Counted from the stretch's first letter, positions 32,512-41,535 are shown. The stretch: DNA of 64,000 nt from Microcella putealis (GCF_004216575.1 NZ_SGWW01000001.1:957772-1021771), one strand, 5' to 3'. Numbers and translations are program-made. The notes: generated by a model not told the origin, from the sequence alone.

Positions 32512-34245
32512 TCAGCCGAGCTCGGGCGTGCGCGCGGGCGCGCGCCGGGTGCGCCCCACCGCCGAACCCTCGCGGTTCGCCGTCGCCTCCATGGCGGCCG
32601 CGTACCGCAGCAGAGCCGAGTCGTCGTAGGCGCGACCGGCGATCGTGAGCCCAACGGGCATCCCGATATCGCTCATGACACCGATCGGAACCTGCACCGC
32701 AGGAATGCCGAGATGCCGGGGCACGAGGTTGCCGTTCGCGACCCACGTGCCGTTGCGCCACGCCCGCTCGGCACTCTCGGGGTTCACGTCTGCGTCGGCC
32801 GGACCCACGTCGGCGACCGCCGGGAACGCGATCGCGTCGAGGCCCTGCTCGTCGAGCCAGGCCTCGAAGAGCTCGCGGCGCGCCCGCTCGAGCCCCGCCG
32901 CCCCCTCGGCAATGTGCGGAATCTCATCGAGCGCTGGCACACCGTGCTCGCGAGCCCGGTGCACGTAGTCGGCGAGGTCGACGTCTTCCGGGGCGAAGCG
33001 GCTGAGGTGGTCGTCGTACTGCCCCGGCAGGGCGCCCGGTGGTTCGGGGAAGATCAGCGAGGGCTCGACGTCGGCGAGGCGATGCAGCGCCGGGTCGCCG
33101 TTCGCCTGCAAAAACTCCTCCCACCCCCACATTGACAGCTCGTACAGCTCACTGTCGGCGAAGCCCTCGGGCACGTAGCCGCGCGCGACGAGTGACCGGT
33201 CGGGCGTTCTGCCGCGCGATTCGTAGTTGGTGACGACGGGGAAGTCGACCTCGACAACCTCGGCTCCGGCAGCCTCGAGATCGCGACGGACGGCGCGCCA
33301 CTGATCGATGACGGATGCGCGGGTCGCGATTTTCTCGCCGCTCGCGTCATCGCCCCCGATGTAAAGCTTCGGCACCCCCAACCGGCGCCCGGCCAGCCCG
33401 GCGGTGCCGTCGCCGGCAGCTGCGCCGGCGAGCGCCGGGTACGACGCGGGGCGCACGGACGACGCGGCGGGCACCGTGACCCACGGCTGGACGCGCCAGA
33501 AGTCGCCGCGCGTCTCGGGGTCGTCGGCAACGATCGCGTCGAGCACGACGAGCAGGTCGACGACCGTGCGGGTGTACGGCACCACGACGTCCATGGTCGG
33601 CACGAGCGGCCAGTTGCCGCGCACCGAAATCACGCCACGACTCGGGGTGTAGCAGACGAGCCCGTTGTTCGACGCGGGGCCCCGCCCGCTGGACCACGTC
33701 TCTTCGGCGAGGGCGAAAGCGGCAAGGGATGCGGCGAGCGCCGACCCCGAGCCGTTTGATGACCCCGACCCGAACGGCGCCGTCAGGTAGTCGGGGTTGT
33801 ACGGGCTTTCCGCGCGGCCGTAGAGACCGCGCTGCATGCCGCCGTTGGCCATGGGCGGCATGTTGGTGAGGCCGAGGCAGATCGCTCCGGCCGCGCGCAG
33901 GCGCTCGACGGTGAAGGCATCGCGCTGGGCGACCAGGTCGGCAAACGCGGGTGAGCCGCTCGCGACCGTCAGGCCACGCACCATGTAGCTGTCTTTCGCC
34001 GCGTACGGGATGCCGTCGAGCGGGCCGAGCGCCTCACCACGGGCGCGCCGCTCGTCGCTTGCCCGGGCCTCGTCGAGCGCGTCGGGGTTCATCACCACGT
34101 ACGCGTTGAGCGTGGGACCCGACCGGTCGTACGCGTCGATCCGCTCGAGGTACCCGGTGACGATCTCGACCGCCGTGGTGCGCCCATCTGCCAGCGCCGA
34201 CGACAGGTCGACGACGCTCGTCTCGACGAGCGGAATGCGCGTCAC
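32512..34245 (-). CDS. amidase-signature family hydrolase
   Basis: 577 residues. The Ser-cisSer-Lys triad can be placed: K84 (AAKDSYMV), S162/S163 (GSGSSNGSGSA) and S186 (ETWSSGRGP, replacing the usual TGGSIR loop). These enzymes hydrolyse amides or carbamoyl compounds in the cytosol. The unusual ETWSSGR loop sets it apart from GatA. It overlaps the agmatine deiminase gene by 4 nt (stop/start), so it may act on N-carbamoylputrescine, the deiminase product, in place of the nitrilase-type AguB. That substrate is inference. Confidence 0.9.
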   Translation of the reverse strand: MTRIPLVETSVVDLSSALADGRTTAVEIVTGYLERIDAYDRSGPTLNAYVVMNPDALDEARASDERRARGEALGPLDGIPYAAKDSYMVRGLTVASGSPAFADLVAQRDAFTVERLRAAGAICLGLTNMPPMANGGMQRGLYGRAESPYNPDYLTAPFGSGSSNGSGSALAASLAAFALAEETWSSGRGPASNNGLVCYTPSRGVISVRGNWPLVPTMDVVVPYTRTVVDLLVVLDAIVADDPETRGDFWRVQPWVTVPAASSVRPASYPALAGAAAGDGTAGLAGRRLGVPKLYIGGDDASGEKIATRASVIDQWRAVRRDLEAAGAEVVEVDFPVVTNYESRGRTPDRSLVARGYVPEGFADSELYELSMWGWEEFLQANGDPALHRLADVEPSLIFPEPPGALPGQYDDHLSRFAPEDVDLADYVHRAREHGVPALDEIPHIAEGAAGLERARRELFEAWLDEQGLDAIAFPAVADVGPADADVNPESAERAWRNGTWVANGNLVPRHLGIPAVQVPIGVMSDIGMPVGLTIAGRAYDDSALLRYAAAMEATANREGSAVGRTRRAPARTPELG

Positions 34246-35288
34246 GCGCCGGCCTCGCCACCCGACGCGCCGGTCGCCGGCTGCTGTTGCGTGATGCAGT
34301 GAATGCCGCCGCCGCGCGCAAAAATCTCACGAGCATCCACGGTGACGACGGTGCGCCCCGGGTACGCGGCCGACAGGATCTCGCGGGCACGCGCATCCGC
34401 GAGATCGTCGCCGAAACCGCACGCGATGACGCCGCCGTTGACGACCAGGTGGTTGACGTAGCTGTAGTCGACGAAGCCCTCGTCGTCGGTCAGCTGCGCG
34501 GGGGCGGGCAGCTCGATGAGTTCGAGCGAACGCCCGCGAGCGTCGGTTGCCTCGCGCAGGGCCGCGTAGATCTCGGGCATGACGGCGTGGTCGGGGTGCG
34601 CCGGGTCGTGCTGCGCGTGCACGAGCACGCGGCCGGGCGCGGCGAAGGTCGCGACGATGTCGACGTGACCCCGCGTGCCGAGCTCGTCGTAGTCGCGGGT
34701 GAGGCCGCGCGGCAGCCAGATGACCGTCGAGACGCCGAGGGTGCGCGTCAGTTCGGCCTCGACGCGCTCTTTCGTCGCCCACGGGTTGCGGTCGGGGTCG
34801 AGCTGCACGGTCTCGGTGACGAGCACGGTGCCCTCACCGTCGACGTGAATGCCGCCGCCCTCGTTCACGAGCAGGCTCGGGATGCGCGTGGCCGCGACCT
34901 CGCCGATCACGCGTTCCGCGATCAGCGCATCCCGCTCGCAGTCGGCGCCCTGCCCCCAGGCGTTGAAGATCCAGTCGACGCCGCCGAGGGCACCGGTCGC
35001 GTCATCGATGACGAACGTGGGGCCGAAGTCGCGCATCCAGAAGTCATCGAGCGGCGCCTCGACGATGTCGATGCCGGCGTCGAGCATGTCGCGTGCGCGG
35101 GCCAGTTCGCTCGGGTCGACGACCATAGTGACCGGCTCGAAGGGCAGGATCGCGTGGGCGACGGCGGTCCAGGCTTCGTAGGTCGCGGCGCGGGCGGCTG
35201 AGCTGTCACCCATCACGTCACCCTGGCGCGGGAAGGCCATCCAGATGCGGGACTGCGGGGCAGTTTCGGCGGGCATGCGCCAGACCAT
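34242..35288 (-). CDS. aguA: agmatine deiminase
   Basis: 348 residues, full length for the guanidino-group-modifying family. Motifs: MRDFGPTFV, FNAWGQ, NEGGGIHVDGEG, and the C-terminal catalytic Cys331 in GGGIHCITQQQPA. It converts agmatine to N-carbamoylputrescine and ammonia. GAGGAGATCCC precedes the ATG at 35286-35288. It is the first gene of a two-gene operon with the amidase; an inverted repeat TTATTGA...TCAATAA lies 28 bp upstream of its start. Confidence 0.95.
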   Translation of the reverse strand: MVWRMPAETAPQSRIWMAFPRQGDVMGDSSAARAATYEAWTAVAHAILPFEPVTMVVDPSELARARDMLDAGIDIVEAPLDDFWMRDFGPTFVIDDATGALGGVDWIFNAWGQGADCERDALIAERVIGEVAATRIPSLLVNEGGGIHVDGEGTVLVTETVQLDPDRNPWATKERVEAELTRTLGVSTVIWLPRGLTRDYDELGTRGHVDIVATFAAPGRVLVHAQHDPAHPDHAVMPEIYAALREATDARGRSLELIELPAPAQLTDDEGFVDYSYVNHLVVNGGVIACGFGDDLADARAREILSAAYPGRTVVTVDAREIFARGGGIHCITQQQPATGASGGEAGA

Positions 35289-35315
35289 GGGATCTCCTCG
35301 TCGCGACCACAGGTG

Positions 35316-35337
35316 TTATTGAGCACGTGGTCAATAA
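35316..35337. promoter_or_regulatory. inverted repeat upstream of aguA
   Basis: TTATTGA (35316-35322) and TCAATAA (35331-35337) are perfect 7-bp complements with an 8-bp spacer and flanking near-symmetry (GTG/GCAC). The minus strand contains TTGACC and AATAAC nearby, so it overlaps a likely aguA promoter. The regulator is not identified. The rest of the 196-bp gap to the kinase gene shows nothing else. Confidence 0.5.
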
Positions 35338-35484
35338 GCACCGCTGACGCTACCGCCGTGCGTGCGCCGTGTCAATCATCAACGCCCGTCGCCGCGGGGC
35401 GCACCCGATTGCGCAATCGCATGCGTCACGGCAGGATAGAGGCGGTGGAATGACCCACCCCGGCGCGAGAAGGGCTCGATTCAG

Positions 35485-36216
35485 GTGAAGCAGCGAGACG
35501 GGTACGGCACGACGCCGCCCCACGTCACGGGTGCCGAACGCGACGTCATCGCCACCCTCAGCGCGCGGCTGACTGCGGCTGTCGAGTGCGGCCAGGCCCG
35601 CGTGATCGTCGGCATCTGCGGCGCCCCCGGTGCGGGAAAGTCACGCCTGGCTGAGGCCCTCGCCGAGAGCCTGGGGCCCGAACGCGCGGTCGTCGTCCCC
35701 TTCGACGGATTCCACCTCGCCACCTCGGTCATCGAGGGCACGCCACTGATGAATCGTCGCGGCGCGCTCGACACCTTCGATCTGGGGGCCTTCCGATCGA
35801 TCATCGAGCGCATCCGTCGCCGGGACGAGCAGACGGTGTTCGCACCGACCTACCGCCGAGGGCTCGAAGAACCCATCGCCTCGGCGATTCCTGTGCCCCG
35901 CGACGTGCCCATCGTGATCACCGAGGGCAACTACCTCTTGCTCGACGAGCCGGCACTCGTCGCCGCCCGCGCGCACCTCGACGAGGTCTGGTACCTCGAC
36001 ACCCCGAACGACGTGCGCCTTCCCCAACTGGTCGCCCGCCACGTCGCCTTCGGGAAGCCGGCCGACGAGGCCGCAGCGTGGGCGACCGGCACCGACCAGC
36101 GCAATGCCGAACTCATCGAGTCAACCCGCGATCGCGCCGAACTGCTCGTTACTGTTGTGCGTGACGACGCCGGAGAACTGTCGGCGACCGGGCGGGAGGA
36201 GAGACCATCGTGGTGA
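35485..36216 (+). CDS. nucleoside/sugar kinase, P-loop (uridine-kinase/PanK-like)
   Basis: 243 residues from GTG 35485. Walker A is GAPGAGKS at 46-53. Further kinase features are VVPFDGFHLA with the catalytic Asp, and VITEGNYLLLDEP, both typical of the YfdH/fructokinase-like nucleoside-kinase family. Members phosphorylate a sugar or pantothenate-like alcohol. It overlaps the start of the LacI regulator and faces the sugar ABC operon, so it probably phosphorylates the imported sugar. Confidence 0.88.
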   Translation: MKQRDGYGTTPPHVTGAERDVIATLSARLTAAVECGQARVIVGICGAPGAGKSRLAEALAESLGPERAVVVPFDGFHLATSVIEGTPLMNRRGALDTFDLGAFRSIIERIRRRDEQTVFAPTYRRGLEEPIASAIPVPRDVPIVITEGNYLLLDEPALVAARAHLDEVWYLDTPNDVRLPQLVARHVAFGKPADEAAAWATGTDQRNAELIESTRDRAELLVTVVRDDAGELSATGREERPSW

Positions 36217-37211
36217 CCATGTCGGATGTGGCGCGCGTCGCCGGGGTTTCCGCCACGACCGTCTCGCACGTCATCAACAAGACCCGCCGCATCGAGCCCG
36301 AGACCGAGCGCGCGGTGCTCGAGGCGATCGAAACCACCGGGTACCTGAACGACCGCGTTGCCCGCTCGCTGCGCACCGGCAAGACGATGACCATCGGGCT
36401 CGCGATCTCCGCGATCTCAAACCCCTATTTTGCGGATGTTGTGCACGCGATCGAGAGGATGGTGTCGGCCAACGGCCACTCCCTTCTGCTCGCCGACACG
36501 CACGACGATCCCGACCACGAACTGCGCGCCGTGACCGATCTGCTCGCCCATCGACCAGACGGGCTGCTCATCGCACCGTCGCCCGACCCCCACCGAGCAC
36601 TGCACCGCATCGCCGCTCGCGGCATCCCGACCGTGCTGATCGATCGCATCGTCGACGACCCTGAGGACGGGCCGTTTGATGCCGTGGGCGTCGAAAACAC
36701 CGAGCCGATGGCCGAACTCATCGACCACATCGTCGAGCGGGGTCACCGCCGCATCGGGTTGATCGCCGGAAAGCAGGGCCTCCAGACGGCCGAGGAACGC
36801 ATCGCGGGCTTCCGCCTGGGGCTCAAGCGGCACGGGCTCAGCGACCAGCACGACGCGGTCGTCTACGGCGACGACGACACCGGCCGCGCGCTCGACGAGC
36901 TTCTGGCCCGTGACGGCGCCCCCACCGCGATCGTCATGGGCAACAACCAGATCACCATCGACGCGATGCGCCGCCTCGCCGAGCGCGAGTTGCGCATCCC
37001 CGACGATCTGAGCATCGCCTGCTTCGACGATTTCCCGTGGGCCGACCTTTTCCACCCGCGCCTGACGGCCATTCGCCAGCCGGTCGACGCCCTCGGCACG
37101 AAGGGGGTGACCATGCTGTTCGAGCGCATGGCCACTCCCGAGCTCGCTGCGCGCCAGGTGCGGCTCGAGCCGCAGCTCATCGTGCGCGACTCGGTTCGAC
37201 CGCTCGCCTGA
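36210..37211 (+). CDS. LacI-family transcriptional regulator
   Basis: 333 residues (GTG 36210, or ATG 36219). The HTH MSDVARVAGVSATTVSHVIN and hinge ARSLRTGKTMTIGL are typical, followed by the two-lobe periplasmic-binding-like sensor with the C-terminal FDDFPWADLFHPRLTAIRQP pattern, quoted as FDDFPWADLFHP. It is translationally coupled to the kinase and convergent with the ABC operon, so it likely controls the kinase and importer in response to the same sugar. The palindromes at 40320-40363 are candidate operators. Confidence 0.95.
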   Translation: MVTMSDVARVAGVSATTVSHVINKTRRIEPETERAVLEAIETTGYLNDRVARSLRTGKTMTIGLAISAISNPYFADVVHAIERMVSANGHSLLLADTHDDPDHELRAVTDLLAHRPDGLLIAPSPDPHRALHRIAARGIPTVLIDRIVDDPEDGPFDAVGVENTEPMAELIDHIVERGHRRIGLIAGKQGLQTAEERIAGFRLGLKRHGLSDQHDAVVYGDDDTGRALDELLARDGAPTAIVMGNNQITIDAMRRLAERELRIPDDLSIACFDDFPWADLFHPRLTAIRQPVDALGTKGVTMLFERMATPELAARQVRLEPQLIVRDSVRPLA

Positions 37212-37273
37212 CGCGACAGCGGCGCCCGACTGCGCGGTGCGCGAGCCGGGCGCCGGTACCGGATGCCGCGCGC

Positions 37274-38032
37274 CTACGCTGCCGCGGCGCCCGTCATGAT
37301 CGCGACGACATCGGTCATCGAGTGTGATTCGGGCGTCACGACCCCGGCGCGCTTCCCGAGGCGCTGAATGTGGATGCGGTCGGCCACGTCAAAAACCTGC
37401 GGCATGTTGTGGCTGATCAAGACGACCGAGACGCCGTTGTCTTTCAGCCGGCGGATGAGGTCGAGCACCTGGTTCGTCTCGCGAACGCCGAGGGCGGCGG
37501 TCGGCTCGTCGAGGAAGACGACCTTCGAGCCGAAGGCGGCCGCGCGGGCCACCGCGACCGCCTGCCGCTGACCGCCAGAGAGGTTCTCGACCGGCACCGT
37601 GACATCTTGCAGCGTCGTGATGCCGAGTTCAGACAGCTCTTGCCGCGCGCGTTCGCGCATCCCCTTCGTGTCCATCATGCGAAACACCGAGCCGAGCACG
37701 CCCGGTCGCCGAACCTCGCGGCCGAGAAACAGATTGGATGCCACGTCCAGCGCTGGCGAGACCGCAAGGCTCTGGTAGACGGTCTCGATTCCCAGGTCGC
37801 GGGCGTCCTGCGTGCGCGAGATGCGCACCGGTGAACCCTCAAACTCGATCGTGCCGTCGTTCGGCACCTCGGCACCCGTGAGGCATTTGATGAGCGTCGA
37901 CTTGCCGGCGCCGTTGTCGCCGACCACGGCGAGAACCTCACCCCGGTGCAACTCGAAGTTCACGCCGTCGAGGCCCACGACACGGCCATAGGTCTTCACC
38001 AGGCGCTCAGCCTTCATGATGATGTCGCCCAT
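37274..38032 (-). CDS. sugar ABC transporter ATP-binding protein, single domain
   Basis: 252 residues with Walker A GDNGAGKST, signature LSGGQRQAVAVAR, and Walker B VVFLDEPTAALG. Ribose-type importers usually have a tandem-domain ATPase of about 500 residues; this one has a single domain, as in the FrcA-type systems. It starts 2 nt after the permease stop and is the last gene of the importer operon. It couples ATP hydrolysis to sugar import at the inner face of the membrane. Confidence 0.94.
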   Translation of the reverse strand: MGDIIMKAERLVKTYGRVVGLDGVNFELHRGEVLAVVGDNGAGKSTLIKCLTGAEVPNDGTIEFEGSPVRISRTQDARDLGIETVYQSLAVSPALDVASNLFLGREVRRPGVLGSVFRMMDTKGMRERARQELSELGITTLQDVTVPVENLSGGQRQAVAVARAAAFGSKVVFLDEPTAALGVRETNQVLDLIRRLKDNGVSVVLISHNMPQVFDVADRIHIQRLGKRAGVVTPESHSMTDVVAIMTGAAAA

Positions 38033-38034
38033 GA

Positions 38035-39066
38035 TCAGTTCGCCTTCCGAATCCAGTGGTCGACCGAAACGGCCGCGATGACGAGCACGCCGACGGCGAG
38101 CGTTTGGTAGAGCGTGTCGACGCCCGCCAGCGACAGTCCGTTGCGGAACACGCCGACGATGAGCGCGCCGAGCAGCGTGCCCCAGATGATGCCGCGGCCG
38201 CCGAAGAGGCTCGTGCCACCGATGACGACCGCCGTGATCGAGTCGAGGTTGATGTCGGCGGCGGCATTCGGGCCAGCCGCGTTGCTGCGACCAATCTGCA
38301 GCCAGGCCGCGATCGCGAGAATCGCCCCCGCCGCAATGTAGACGCTCATGAGCACCCGATCGACGCGTATGCCGGCAAGACGGGCGGCATCCTTGTCGTC
38401 GCCGACCGCGTACACGTGACGACCCCAGGCGGTGCGGCCGAGCATGAACGCGAGCGCGATGTAGACCGCGACCATGATGAGCACACCGGTCGTGACGCGC
38501 ACGCCACCGATTTCAATGGCCTGCCCCGTCCACGTGAGGAGTGCGGGCAGGTCGGCACCGATGACCGTCTGGCCGCCCGAGTAGAGCAGGGTCAGCGCGA
38601 CGAAGATGTTCAGCGTGCCGAGCGTCGCGATGAACGGCGGAAGCTTCAGGCGCGTCACCAGCAGGCCATTGAGTGCGCCGGTCGCCATGGCGACGACAAA
38701 GCCGATGAAGAGGGCGATGACCGCGGGAAGGCCACCGGCCGTGGCCGCGAGCTGCGCCATCACCATCGAGGCGAACACCATGGCGGCACCCACCGACAGA
38801 TCGATACCCGCGGTGAGGATGATGATGGTTTGCGCTGCGGCAACCGTGCCGACGATCGCGACCTGCTGGGCAATCAGCGACAGGTTGTTGGGCGCCAGGA
38901 AGTTGCTGTTCAGCGCTCCGAAGATGATGACGGCAATGACCAGCACAATGGCCGGGCTCAGCGCCGGGTATCGCAGCAGGATGTCGCGCGCTCGCGACGC
39001 CGGCGTCGAGCGGTCAAGAAACTCGTCGGCGAGATGTATGCCGTCGGTGGGCGGGTTGGATGACAT
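38035..39066 (-). CDS. ribose/xylose-type ABC transporter permease
   Basis: 343 residues from ATG 39064-39066, preceded by GAGGAGGAAG; the open frame continues to 39123 but without a ribosome site. About ten hydrophobic segments, with QTIIILTAGIDLSVGAAMV and the family loop GRTAWGRHVYAVGDDKDAARLAGI (quoted as GRTAWGRHVYAVG), mark the RbsC/FrcB group. It forms the membrane channel of the importer with the single-domain ATPase. Confidence 0.94.
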   Translation of the reverse strand: MSSNPPTDGIHLADEFLDRSTPASRARDILLRYPALSPAIVLVIAVIIFGALNSNFLAPNNLSLIAQQVAIVGTVAAAQTIIILTAGIDLSVGAAMVFASMVMAQLAATAGGLPAVIALFIGFVVAMATGALNGLLVTRLKLPPFIATLGTLNIFVALTLLYSGGQTVIGADLPALLTWTGQAIEIGGVRVTTGVLIMVAVYIALAFMLGRTAWGRHVYAVGDDKDAARLAGIRVDRVLMSVYIAAGAILAIAAWLQIGRSNAAGPNAAADINLDSITAVVIGGTSLFGGRGIIWGTLLGALIVGVFRNGLSLAGVDTLYQTLAVGVLVIAAVSVDHWIRKAN

Positions 39067-39155
39067 GGCGACTTCCTCCTCGGTGAGAAAAGTGGGAGCG
39101 TGCCGGCCCGACGCTCTCGTCATCGGGCCGGCACGCGGTTGATGTCAGGCGGCGG

Positions 39156-40265
39156 CTAGCCCCAGCACAACTCGTTTGCCTCGGCGGTGTCAATGCTCTC
39201 GACACCATCGACCGGAACGTCGGTGACCAGCGCAACGCCCGTATTGAAGAAGTCGAGTCCATCAGTGACCTCGGGGGTCTCGCCCGTCTGCGCGAAGTTC
39301 ACCAGTGCCTCGATACCGAGCTGGGCCATTTGAGCGGGATACTGCTGCGCCGTGGCGTCGATGACGCCGTCGGCCACGTAGCCGACGCCCGCGCATCCAC
39401 CATCAACCGAGACGATGAGAACGTCGTCCTCACGCCCAGCGGCTTGCAGCGCCTGATACGCGCCGAAGGCGGCCGGCTCGTTGATCGTGTAGACGACGTT
39501 GATGTCGCCGTTGCGCGACAGCAGGTTCTCCATGGCGGTGCGGCCGCCGTCTTCGGCGCCACCCGTGGCTTCGTTGCCGACAATCTCGTACTCGCCGCCC
39601 GAGTACTGGCCGGTCGGGGCCTCGTCACCGGTGCGGTTCGGGTCGGCGACATCGATTCCCATGCCCTCGAGGAATCCGTTGTTGCGCTGGTAGTCGACGC
39701 TCACGATGCGGTCGTCGAACACGTCGAGCAGCGCAATGACGGCACGCTCACCGTCGAGCTGGGCTGCAGCCCACTGCCCGATCAGGTTGCCAGCGAGACG
39801 GTTGTCGGTCGCGAAGGTGATGTCGGTCACGTCGATCGGGTCGGGCGGCGTGTCGAGCGCAATCACGTACAGGCCGGCGTCGCGCGCCTGCTGAATCGCG
39901 TTGTTGACGCCGGGGCCGTTGAGCGTGATCAGGATGCCGTCGTCGCCGCGGGCGATGGCGTTCTCGATCGCGGCGATTTGCGTCGCCTCGTCGCCGTCTT
40001 CCGTGCCCGCTTCGAATGTCAGCGAGACGCCCTACTCGGCGGCCGCTGCCTCGGCGGCCTCGCGCATAGCGATGAAGAACGGGTTCGACGCGGTCTTGAC
40101 GATGAGCGACACACCGATGGTGTCGTCGTCACCGGAGCCGCCGTCGGCGGGTCCTCCGTCGGTGCCGGTGGCGCATCCGGCGAGCAGGGCTACAGCGGAT
40201 GCGAAGCCGAGGGCGGCGGTCGTACGCCGGCGAAGGCGGCGCGTCCGGGGGGTGTGACTCGTCAT
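39156..40265 (-). pseudogene. sugar ABC substrate-binding lipoprotein interrupted by an in-frame amber stop
   Basis: The frame from ATG 40263-40265 has a lipoprotein signal (ALGFASAVALLAGC, Cys31) and a family-4 (RbsB/FrcB-like) binding domain (GVSLIVKTASNPFFIAM). Codon 78 (40032-40034) is TAG. Beyond it the same frame continues without interruption for 291 codons with clear homology: [60 protein letters not shown] single base change from TAC (Tyr) or CAG/GAG would explain it. Either the gene is newly inactivated, the stop is read through, or it is a sequencing error. The downstream permease and ATPase genes are intact, which favours a recent event or error. Confidence 0.85.
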
Positions 40266-40319
40266 TGAATCCTCCTAGTGAAGTGGCAACCAGCGGTGGT
40301 GCTCATCCCAGTGAAACAG

Positions 40320-40363
40320 GTGCGCATGCGTTTGCGCAACCGTATACGCACACGAATGCGCAC
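40320..40363. promoter_or_regulatory. cluster of palindromes in the importer/TetR intergenic region
   Basis: Within 44 bp there are TTGCGCAA (40332-40339) and CGTATACG (40341-40348), both perfect palindromes, flanked by GTGCGCAT (40320-40327) and ATGCGCAC (40356-40363), which are perfect complements of each other. This is 55 bp upstream of the binding-protein start. LacI-type operators have this kind of CG-centred symmetry. The TetR regulator encoded next door is the other candidate. Confidence 0.55.
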
Positions 40364-40423
40364 CGAAGGTGTTCGCATGCCGTTTAGGGTGGGGGCACTA
40401 CTGACGGCGTCGAGGAGGCAGCC

Positions 40424-41053
40424 GTGTCGATCGAAGGCACCGAGCGCGAGCGCGCCACCCGCATCCCTGCCGCCCTGCGCGCCGAGCAGATTTACGAGGC
40501 CGCCCAGCGGGTCGCTCTCGATCGTGGCCTTGCGGGGGTCACCCAACGCGCGGTCGCCGACGAAGCGGGAGTCACCGCCGCGCTCGTGGCCCACTACGCG
40601 CCCAGCATGAGCGAGCTGGTCGCCGACACCTTCCGTGCCGTGGTCGCCCGCGAACTCACCGAGGTACGCGCACACGTCAACGCCGTGCGCGACCCGATCG
40701 CCCGCTTACGCACGCTGCTCAGCACCATGCTCGACGGCACTCGCAATGAGGTGACGCCGGTGTGGGTCGACGCGTGGGGCCTTGGCCGCCGCAATCCCGA
40801 CCTTGCCCAGGCGATCATCGAAGAAATGACCGACTGGCACGACGCCCTGGTCGAGGTGCTCGAGGCGGGTATTCACTCGGGCGCGATGCGCGACGCCGAC
40901 ACCTCATTGCTCGCCGCGCAGGTGCTCGCCATGATTGATGGCCTGAACGCGCACGAGATGGTCGATTACGGCCGACAGCACAGCTCGCTCCGACTCATCG
41001 GGCGCGCGCTCGAGTTGGAATTGGGGCTCCCCGACGGCATTCTCGGGCAGTAG
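40424..41053 (+). CDS. TetR/AcrR-family regulator (BetI-like)
   Basis: 209 residues from GTG 40424. The HTH is RGLAGVTQRAVADEAGVTAALVAHYAPS (quoted in part: GVTQRAVADEAGVTAALVAHY). The ligand domain has the BetI-like pattern VWVDAWGLGRRNPDLAQAI and a C-terminal MIDGLNAHEMVDYG. It is divergent from the sugar-binding protein gene across 158 bp that holds the palindrome cluster. The ligand is unknown. Confidence 0.92.
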   Translation: MSIEGTERERATRIPAALRAEQIYEAAQRVALDRGLAGVTQRAVADEAGVTAALVAHYAPSMSELVADTFRAVVARELTEVRAHVNAVRDPIARLRTLLSTMLDGTRNEVTPVWVDAWGLGRRNPDLAQAIIEEMTDWHDALVEVLEAGIHSGAMRDADTSLLAAQVLAMIDGLNAHEMVDYGRQHSSLRLIGRALELELGLPDGILGQ

Positions 41054-41062
41054 CCGAACCCA

Positions 41063-41078
41063 CCCCTCGAACGAGGGG
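41063..41078 (+). terminator. short GC hairpin after the TetR gene
   Basis: CCCCTCG-AA-CGAGGGG is a perfect palindrome 10 bp after the stop codon. The 2-nt loop is tight and no T-run follows, so it is terminator-like but could be a binding site. Confidence 0.4.
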
Positions 41079-41183
41079 AAGACGGCGCGTACCACTACTC
41101 GCCTTTCCCTGAAAAAACAACCCCTCGTCGACGATGCCTCACATGCCCTAGCGTCATGGCTGACCGTGGAAAGGGCCACCACC

Positions 41184-41480
41184 ATGACGACGCTCAACAC
41201 CCGCACCACCCGCTCCCCCGAACCGGAAATCGTCGACACCCCCGTCACCGGTTTCCGCGCAGCACCCCGCGCTCTCGAAGATGTGCGACTCGATCGCGTT
41301 TCGTCGACCGAGTGGCGCGTCAGCGATCGACGCTTCCTGACCGAGACCGGCCGCGCTGTCATCGGCGTCGTCGACCGGGTCGGGCCTGCCTATCGCGTGA
41401 CCGTGTTGAATCACCCCGACCACACCGAGTTCTACGGCTCGCTCGCCGCGGCACGCAACGCCTTCGTCGAACGCGAATAA
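41184..41480 (+). CDS. 98-residue hypothetical protein
   Basis: From ATG 41184 (AAGGG 9 nt upstream). The first 30 residues are Thr/Pro-rich, followed by a compact region with DVRLDRVSSTEWRVSD and VIGVVDRVGPAYRVTVLNHP, then FYGSLAAARNAFVERE. No family is recognised with certainty; codon use is core-like. A rho-independent terminator follows, so it is a single-gene unit. It has no signal peptide or transmembrane segment. Confidence 0.7.
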   Translation: MTTLNTRTTRSPEPEIVDTPVTGFRAAPRALEDVRLDRVSSTEWRVSDRRFLTETGRAVIGVVDRVGPAYRVTVLNHPDHTEFYGSLAAARNAFVERE

Positions 41481-41492
41481 CGCGACCCCCCG

Positions 41493-41535
41493 GGGCGCGC
41501 GCATACCCCCACGGGGATGCGCGCGCCCGCTTTTT
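41493..41535 (+). terminator. rho-independent terminator
   Basis: GGGCGCGCGCAT (41493-41504) and ATGCGCGCGCCC (41517-41528) pair perfectly, followed by TTTTT at 41531-41535. This is the only textbook intrinsic terminator with a T-run in the window. Confidence 0.92.

Noticed and set aside
39156..39866. Independent 236-aa binding protein starting at the internal ATG 39866
   Set aside because: It would lack the signal peptide and the first lobe of the binding domain; the homology continues upstream in the same frame through the TAG codon.
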